DNA from: an uncultured Prevotellaceae bacterium
Lineage (GTDB): Bacteria > Bacteroidota > Bacteroidia > Bacteroidales > Bacteroidaceae
Reading direction: 5' to 3'
NCBI GenBank assembly: GCA_902775075.1
Contig: CACYKX010000034.1
Span: 1 to 18,127 of the forward strand
DNA length: 18,127 bases
The notes under the pieces are model-generated. The model did not search any database and was not told where the DNA came from. It saw only the letters and a program-made list of their open reading frames with translations. The position numbers were made by a program, and so were the translations under genes. Positions 14,490 through 18,127 of the stretch are shown here, in pieces; within the stretch, counting starts at the first letter, position 1; the number at the start of each line of letters is the position of its first letter.

Positions 14490-15137
14490 TTATAATTCAC
14501 CACTCTCGACCTGCAAGACAATACGTTCAGTAAGTCGGTCAACACCATTCGGATCATATTTCTTAGTAAGACTAGCACCGAATAAAGCTGCAAAAGCCTG
14601 ATAGAAGCCAGCACGGATAGGACCAAGGAAAGCTTTGATGGCACCATAGGCAGAACTATTACACTCACGATAAACCAATTTGATCAGCAACTTGCCCTGA
14701 GCATAGGTGAGTTTCTTCATTCTTGGTGTATATTCCTTCTTGATACTTACCTCCACACGTTTCATATGTTCATCCTTTGCCTTCTTATTAGGTAAAGTCT
14801 GCAAATACTCATAAGTTTCTATGATAATTCTGTTTACCTCTTTTGCGATAGGAAGTACCTTTTTTACATTATACACCAGTCTATTATAGGCTGCGCGTTC
14901 TTCAGCATTCTTAAAGATCGGCGCTGGGAAAACATAAACATTATTAAGCTCCACATATTGCACACTATCCTTACCCAACAAGGCTTTACCGACACGTACC
15001 TTCGGCTCGAAAGTAGGATTATCCATATCTACTTCCAAATCTTCCGGGTTTATATGCTCATCTTTATCATTCTGAGAAAAAGTCGGAACTGTAGCGATGA
15101 ACACCAATATTGATAACAAAAAGAATCTATATCTCAT
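14490..15137 (-). CDS. DUF4294-family exported protein
   Basis: This 215-aa protein starts with a Sec signal peptide (MRYRFFLLSILVFIATVPTFS), so it is exported, probably to the periplasm. The mature part has an acidic stretch (about 22-40), then the DUF4294 region: VELNNVYVFPAPIFKNAEER followed by long amphipathic helices rich in Lys and Glu (KKVLPIAKEVNRIIIETYEYL) and a C-terminal part with PRMKKLTYAQGKLLIKLV and AFLGPIRAGFYQAFAALFG. The function of the family is unknown and no catalytic motif is evident. The ATG at 15137 is preferred over an upstream ATG at 15176 because it starts the signal peptide and because a -7 element (15146-15153) lies between them. Divergent from the HhH-barrel gene. 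Confidence 0.85.
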   Translation of the reverse strand: MRYRFFLLSILVFIATVPTFSQNDKDEHINPEDLEVDMDNPTFEPKVRVGKALLGKDSVQYVELNNVYVFPAPIFKNAEERAAYNRLVYNVKKVLPIAKEVNRIIIETYEYLQTLPNKKAKDEHMKRVEVSIKKEYTPRMKKLTYAQGKLLIKLVYRECNSSAYGAIKAFLGPIRAGFYQAFAALFGASLTKKYDPNGVDRLTERIVLQVESGEL

Positions 15138-15145
15138 ATTTGCGA

Positions 15146-15153
15146 CAAAAATA
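15146..15153 (-). promoter_or_regulatory. -7 element of the DUF4294 gene, very close to its ATG
   Basis: On the minus strand TATTTTTG matches TAnnTTTG and ends 8 nt before the ATG at 15137, so any leader is a few nt at most. A -33 TTG exists at 15178-15180, but with a 24-bp rather than 20-bp spacer. Confidence 0.45.
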
Positions 15154-15217
15154 GTAATTATTTTCCATAATCGCATACAACTTTTATTTTTTATTCTTTA
15201 TTTTCGTCATTTCACAG

Positions 15218-15225
15218 TACCTTTG
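15218..15225 (+). promoter_or_regulatory. -7 element of the HhH-barrel gene, very close to its ATG
   Basis: TACCTTTG matches TAnnTTTG and ends 7 nt before the ATG at 15233. No clean TTG lies at the -33 position; the region is T-rich. A near-leaderless transcript is implied if this element is used. Confidence 0.45.
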
Positions 15226-15232
15226 TATCGTA

Positions 15233-17242
15233 ATGAGAAAGAATATAGCTTTAATGATAATTATTGCTGTAGAATTTCTTTCTCCTATTCATCTAATCGC
15301 ACAACAACGACAACCATGGGAGGAGTATCTACAACAACTTAGTGAGACGGAAGACTTTGAGTCGGTGTCATGGGAGGATTACTATGACTTTCTTTCCGAT
15401 TTAACTACTCACCCTATGAATATCAACACCGCGACAAGAGAGGATTTGGAACAGTTACCTTTTCTCACAGCTCAACAGGTGGAAGATATTCTTGCTTATC
15501 TCTATCAATATGGAGAGATGAAAACGATCAATGAACTGGCCATGATTGGCAGTTTGGACTATCCTCAACGTAAACTCTTGGAATATTTCGTCTATGCAGG
15601 ACATATAGAAAACAAACAGTTTCCTTCGTTTAGGAAGATTATGCAATATGGACATCATGAGGTAACAGCAAATATCAACATACCATTTTATCGCAGGAAA
15701 GGAGACTCTTCTATATACCGAGGATATCCCTATAAACATGGAATACGCTATGATTTCAGATTCAGCGATTTAGTAAGATTTGGAATTATAGGGGCACAAG
15801 ATGCCGGAGAACCCTTTTTCGCAGATTGCAACCGATGGGGATACGACTATTATTCTTTCTATCTACAGATACAGAAACTCGGTAAACTCAAGAATCTTAC
15901 CCTTGGAAGATATCATCTACAATTCGGGGCAGGACTGATCATGAATAATAGTTTTGGACTAGGAAAAATCATCGCATTAACGAATCTAGGACATACTACT
16001 CATGCGATACATGTTCATTCCTCACGTAGCGAAGCAAATTATTTACAAGGTGCAACAGCGACGGTAGAACCACTTCATAACCTTAACATCACGGGGTTTT
16101 TATCTTATCGTAACATTGATGCTAGTTTCAATCAAGATGACCAATCTATCAAGGCTATCATCAAAACAGGCTACCATCGCACCTCAAAGGAAATACTACA
16201 GAAACAAAATGCTACAGAAAGTCTCGTTGGAGGAAACATCAATTATTTCTGGAACGGATTTCATATCGGGGCGACAGGGTTTCTCACAGGATTCAATCAT
16301 CCTTATCACCCTGACAGGAATGCACTATACCAACATTTCATGCCATATGGTCAGCGTTTTTGGAATGCAAGTATCGACTATGGTTATGTCAATCATAGTC
16401 TCACGCTACAAGGAGAAACGGCTACGAACAACAGACATGGTATAGCAACATTGGACATGGTTTCATGGCAAATAAACAACAGCTTATCCTTGATGGCTCT
16501 ATATCGTTTCTACTCTCACAAATACTATTCTTTCTTCAGCAACAGTTTTTCCGAAGGAGGAAACATACAAGATGAGAAAGGACTTTATACAGGAATCCAC
16601 TGGAGGCCTATTCCACATCTTAGTCTCATGGAATATACAGATATCGTATATTTTATATGGCCTAAATATGGTGCCAGTAAGGTCGGTTCACATGCTTTCG
16701 ACCAATTTTTCTCTGCCGGTTACCAACTACAGAAATGGAACTTTGATGTCAGATATCGAATAAAATGGCGAGAGAAGGACAATCAGAAGAAAACAAAACT
16801 GGTATATGAGAATATACAACGCTGTAGAATTGCAGTAAAATATCAGGATACCATTTGGTGTTCTTGTACTTCACTGAACATAAACCATTATCAGAAGGAA
16901 AGTAATAGTACTACTGGATATATGGTTTCTGAATCGCTGAGATGGAACTATAAACAATTACAATCTGCCATCATCCTAGGATATTTCCATACACCCGACT
17001 ACCATACGCGCATATACACCTTCGAGCCAGGCATGCTTTACGACATGGGATTCAACAACTACTATGGAAGAGGGATAAGATATGCACTATATCTACATAC
17101 TAACATCGGGAAATCTGTGACGCTCACAACAAAAATAGGCACGACCGATTATTTCGACCGTGCCCAAATATCCAGTTCTTACCAACAAATCAATCATAGT
17201 TCCAAAACAGATATGGAAATGCAGATTCGTTGGAGATTTTAG
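15233..17242 (+). CDS. Helix-hairpin-helix protein with predicted outer-membrane beta-barrel
   Basis: This 669-aa protein has a signal peptide (MRKN followed by a hydrophobic stretch, cleavage near LIAQ at 21-24). A ComEA-like helix-hairpin-helix region spans about residues 62-120 (MNINTATREDLEQLPFLTAQQ, then ILAYLYQYG and INELAMIGSLDYPQRKLL). From about 140 to the end it is rich in alternating aromatic and polar residues with Gly/Asn turns, and it ends in MQIRWRF with a terminal Phe, as outer-membrane barrels do. The usual Gly-x-Gly hairpin of DNA-binding HhH is replaced by PFL, so DNA binding is uncertain. The architecture recurs in Bacteroidetes without known function. Met8 is an alternative start but would lose the positive charges of the signal. 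Its stop codon overlaps that of the converging nrdG. Confidence 0.82.
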   Translation: MRKNIALMIIIAVEFLSPIHLIAQQRQPWEEYLQQLSETEDFESVSWEDYYDFLSDLTTHPMNINTATREDLEQLPFLTAQQVEDILAYLYQYGEMKTINELAMIGSLDYPQRKLLEYFVYAGHIENKQFPSFRKIMQYGHHEVTANINIPFYRRKGDSSIYRGYPYKHGIRYDFRFSDLVRFGIIGAQDAGEPFFADCNRWGYDYYSFYLQIQKLGKLKNLTLGRYHLQFGAGLIMNNSFGLGKIIALTNLGHTTHAIHVHSSRSEANYLQGATATVEPLHNLNITGFLSYRNIDASFNQDDQSIKAIIKTGYHRTSKEILQKQNATESLVGGNINYFWNGFHIGATGFLTGFNHPYHPDRNALYQHFMPYGQRFWNASIDYGYVNHSLTLQGETATNNRHGIATLDMVSWQINNSLSLMALYRFYSHKYYSFFSNSFSEGGNIQDEKGLYTGIHWRPIPHLSLMEYTDIVYFIWPKYGASKVGSHAFDQFFSAGYQLQKWNFDVRYRIKWREKDNQKKTKLVYENIQRCRIAVKYQDTIWCSCTSLNINHYQKESNSTTGYMVSESLRWNYKQLQSAIILGYFHTPDYHTRIYTFEPGMLYDMGFNNYYGRGIRYALYLHTNIGKSVTLTTKIGTTDYFDRAQISSSYQQINHSSKTDMEMQIRWRF

Positions 17243-17712
17243 TCTTTCTTTCGCCAAAATCGGGATGTAATATCGCTGAATTCATCTCCTGACACACGTT
17301 TATACAAACGTTGATTAGTTGTCATATCCTTCAAACAACCTAGATGCTTAATATATGGCCCAACCTTGATATAATCAAAGTTGCTCTTGCATATCGACGT
17401 AGGAACATGAGTTCTTCCACTATACCATCCCACCTTATATTGTGGATGTTCACGATGTAGATAAACAGCTAAATCATTAACAGCCTTAGGTTCTGCATCA
17501 CCACCCATAAAACAAATACAAGTGATCTCGTCTTCATACTTCTGTATGAACTGTTCGAGAACCATTGGAGTAAGTGGTTCACCAATATCCTGCCACAGAT
17601 AACTACTATGGCAGCCAGGACAATGACAAGGACAATTCGATATATTTATCGATAATGTCATCTCGTCGGGTATCTCCTGGAAGACTATTCCTGTATTTAC
17701 GTATTTAAGCAT
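17239..17712 (-). CDS. nrdG: Anaerobic ribonucleotide reductase activating protein (radical SAM)
   Basis: This 157-aa radical SAM enzyme uses S-adenosylmethionine and a 4Fe-4S cluster to generate the glycyl radical on NrdD in the cytoplasm. The cluster-binding CxxxCxxC is at Cys27, Cys31 and Cys34 in NCPCHCPGCHS, preceded by the NrdG-like start LKYVNTGIVFQEIPDEMTL. CFMGGDAEP at about 92-100 is the family's GG(D/E)xEP SAM-site motif. Length fits NrdG (about 150-175 aa). Its ATG overlaps the end of nrdD by 8 nt, showing an nrdDG operon with coupled translation. It faces the HhH-barrel gene with a 4-bp overlap of stop codons, and no terminator lies between them. Confidence 0.94.
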   Translation of the reverse strand: MLKYVNTGIVFQEIPDEMTLSINISNCPCHCPGCHSSYLWQDIGEPLTPMVLEQFIQKYEDEITCICFMGGDAEPKAVNDLAVYLHREHPQYKVGWYSGRTHVPTSICKSNFDYIKVGPYIKHLGCLKDMTTNQRLYKRVSGDEFSDITSRFWRKKD

Positions 17713-18127
17713 TCTTCTTAACGTCTATTGTTGGAACTGCTATGGCAGCTGACTGATATTTTTCATTGCCTGCATAGTAACGGCGATGTGCTTCTTTCTG
17801 ACGAGCCTCAGAGAAGTTGCTTACTCGTTTCAGATAACCGATAATACGAGTAAGATAGTCCACATTCTTACTATGGCAGCAAGGGCACTCTTTAAGATAT
17901 CTCTTATCGATATGACCACATTCATTACATACTGTGTTAGGGATATTGTAGGTAAAGTAGTTACATCCCTCCTTGGCAGCTACACGGAAAAGTTGACGAT
18001 ACTGAGCCTGACTCAGATGCTCTTCAAGGTTCATATGAAGAGCAGAACCACCTGTAAGATGCTCGATATACGGAGTACCATGCAACTTAAACTTATCGAC
18101 AATATCCAAAGAGTCGTCCTCTACAAC
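17705..18127 (-). CDS. nrdD: Anaerobic ribonucleoside-triphosphate reductase, C-terminal part
   Basis: The last 140 residues of NrdD; the gene continues past the right edge, with open frame to the last base. The enzyme reduces ribonucleoside triphosphates to deoxy forms without oxygen. The fragment shows HLTGGSALHMNLEEHLS, the zinc site CNEC and CPCC (Cys67, 70, 81, 84 of the fragment), and the glycyl-radical segment RIIGYL with the radical Gly97, 43 residues before the C-terminus. The ordinary C-terminal region with RVSNFSEARQKEAHRRYY follows. It overlaps nrdG by 8 nt. A TTG codon at 18109 is internal and is not the start. Confidence 0.95.
   Translation of the reverse strand, partial: VVEDDSLDIVDKFKLHGTPYIEHLTGGSALHMNLEEHLSQAQYRQLFRVAAKEGCNYFTYNIPNTVCNECGHIDKRYLKECPCCHSKNVDYLTRIIGYLKRVSNFSEARQKEAHRRYYAGNEKYQSAAIAVPTIDVKKNA

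Noticed and set aside
15138..15176. Upstream ATG adding 13 residues to the DUF4294 protein
   Set aside because: It would place the -7 element inside the gene and put a second hydrophobic stretch before the signal peptide.
18107..18109. TTG as the start of a small 134-codon gene
   Set aside because: The frame is open to the window edge and encodes the ordinary C-terminal part of NrdD, so this is an internal Leu codon.
1..18127. CRISPR array, insertion sequence, tRNA/rRNA or defence island
   Set aside because: No regularly spaced repeats, transposase or integrase genes, terminal inverted repeats, structured RNA genes or known defence genes were found; most genes are housekeeping families.

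Overview
The window looks like a chromosomal segment of an anaerobic Bacteroidales bacterium, most likely Prevotella or a close relative (Prevotellaceae). Three things point there. The promoters carry the Bacteroidetes -7 element TAnnTTTG, usually with a TTG about 20 bp upstream, and starts lack clear Shine-Dalgarno sites. The gene content is that of a strict anaerobe: class III ribonucleotide reductase NrdD/NrdG, 2-oxoacid:ferredoxin oxidoreductase and ATP-type PEP carboxykinase. Several products belong to families typical of this phylum: DUF4294, an HhH-barrel outer-membrane protein, a bacterial glutaminyl cyclase and a TGS-domain kinase. No tRNA, rRNA, CRISPR array, insertion sequence or phage gene was seen.

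Left part (1-8.5 kb), mostly core metabolism. The 5' end of pckA (minus) is divergent from upp (plus). upp converges with a korA-korB operon (minus), with one base between the stop codons. Upstream of kor lies a TGS/ThrRS-like/uridine-kinase-like fusion (minus). It is divergent from a Na+/Pi cotransporter with a PhoU-like tail (plus), which converges on a sirtuin (minus) across a strong bidirectional hairpin terminator.

Middle part (8.6-14.4 kb). Three FKBP-type prolyl isomerases run in tandem with 17-bp gaps. Their N-termini predict three locations: cytoplasm, lipid-anchored envelope and exported soluble. A long inverted repeat separates them from a second plus-strand operon. That operon encodes an Lrp/AsnC regulator, a 578-aa protein joining a PuuD-like glutamine amidotransferase/gamma-glutamyl hydrolase (C26) to a complete M19 zinc dipeptidase, and a membrane-anchored M28-type glutaminyl cyclase. 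The spacing is very tight (1-nt overlap, then a 2-nt gap), and the operon ends at a strong terminator. This peptide-processing operon with an enzyme fusion is the most interesting item in the window.

Right part (14.4-18.1 kb). A secreted DUF4294 protein (minus) is divergent from a large predicted outer-membrane beta-barrel with an N-terminal ComEA-like helix-hairpin-helix (plus). Both start codons lie only 7-8 nt after their -7 elements, so near-leaderless transcripts are possible. The barrel gene overlaps, at its stop codon, the converging nrdG. The 3' part of nrdD then runs off the right edge.

Most genes are complete and belong to recognisable families. The novelty lies in architectures and small-scale sequence features rather than in an obviously new defence or mobile system.
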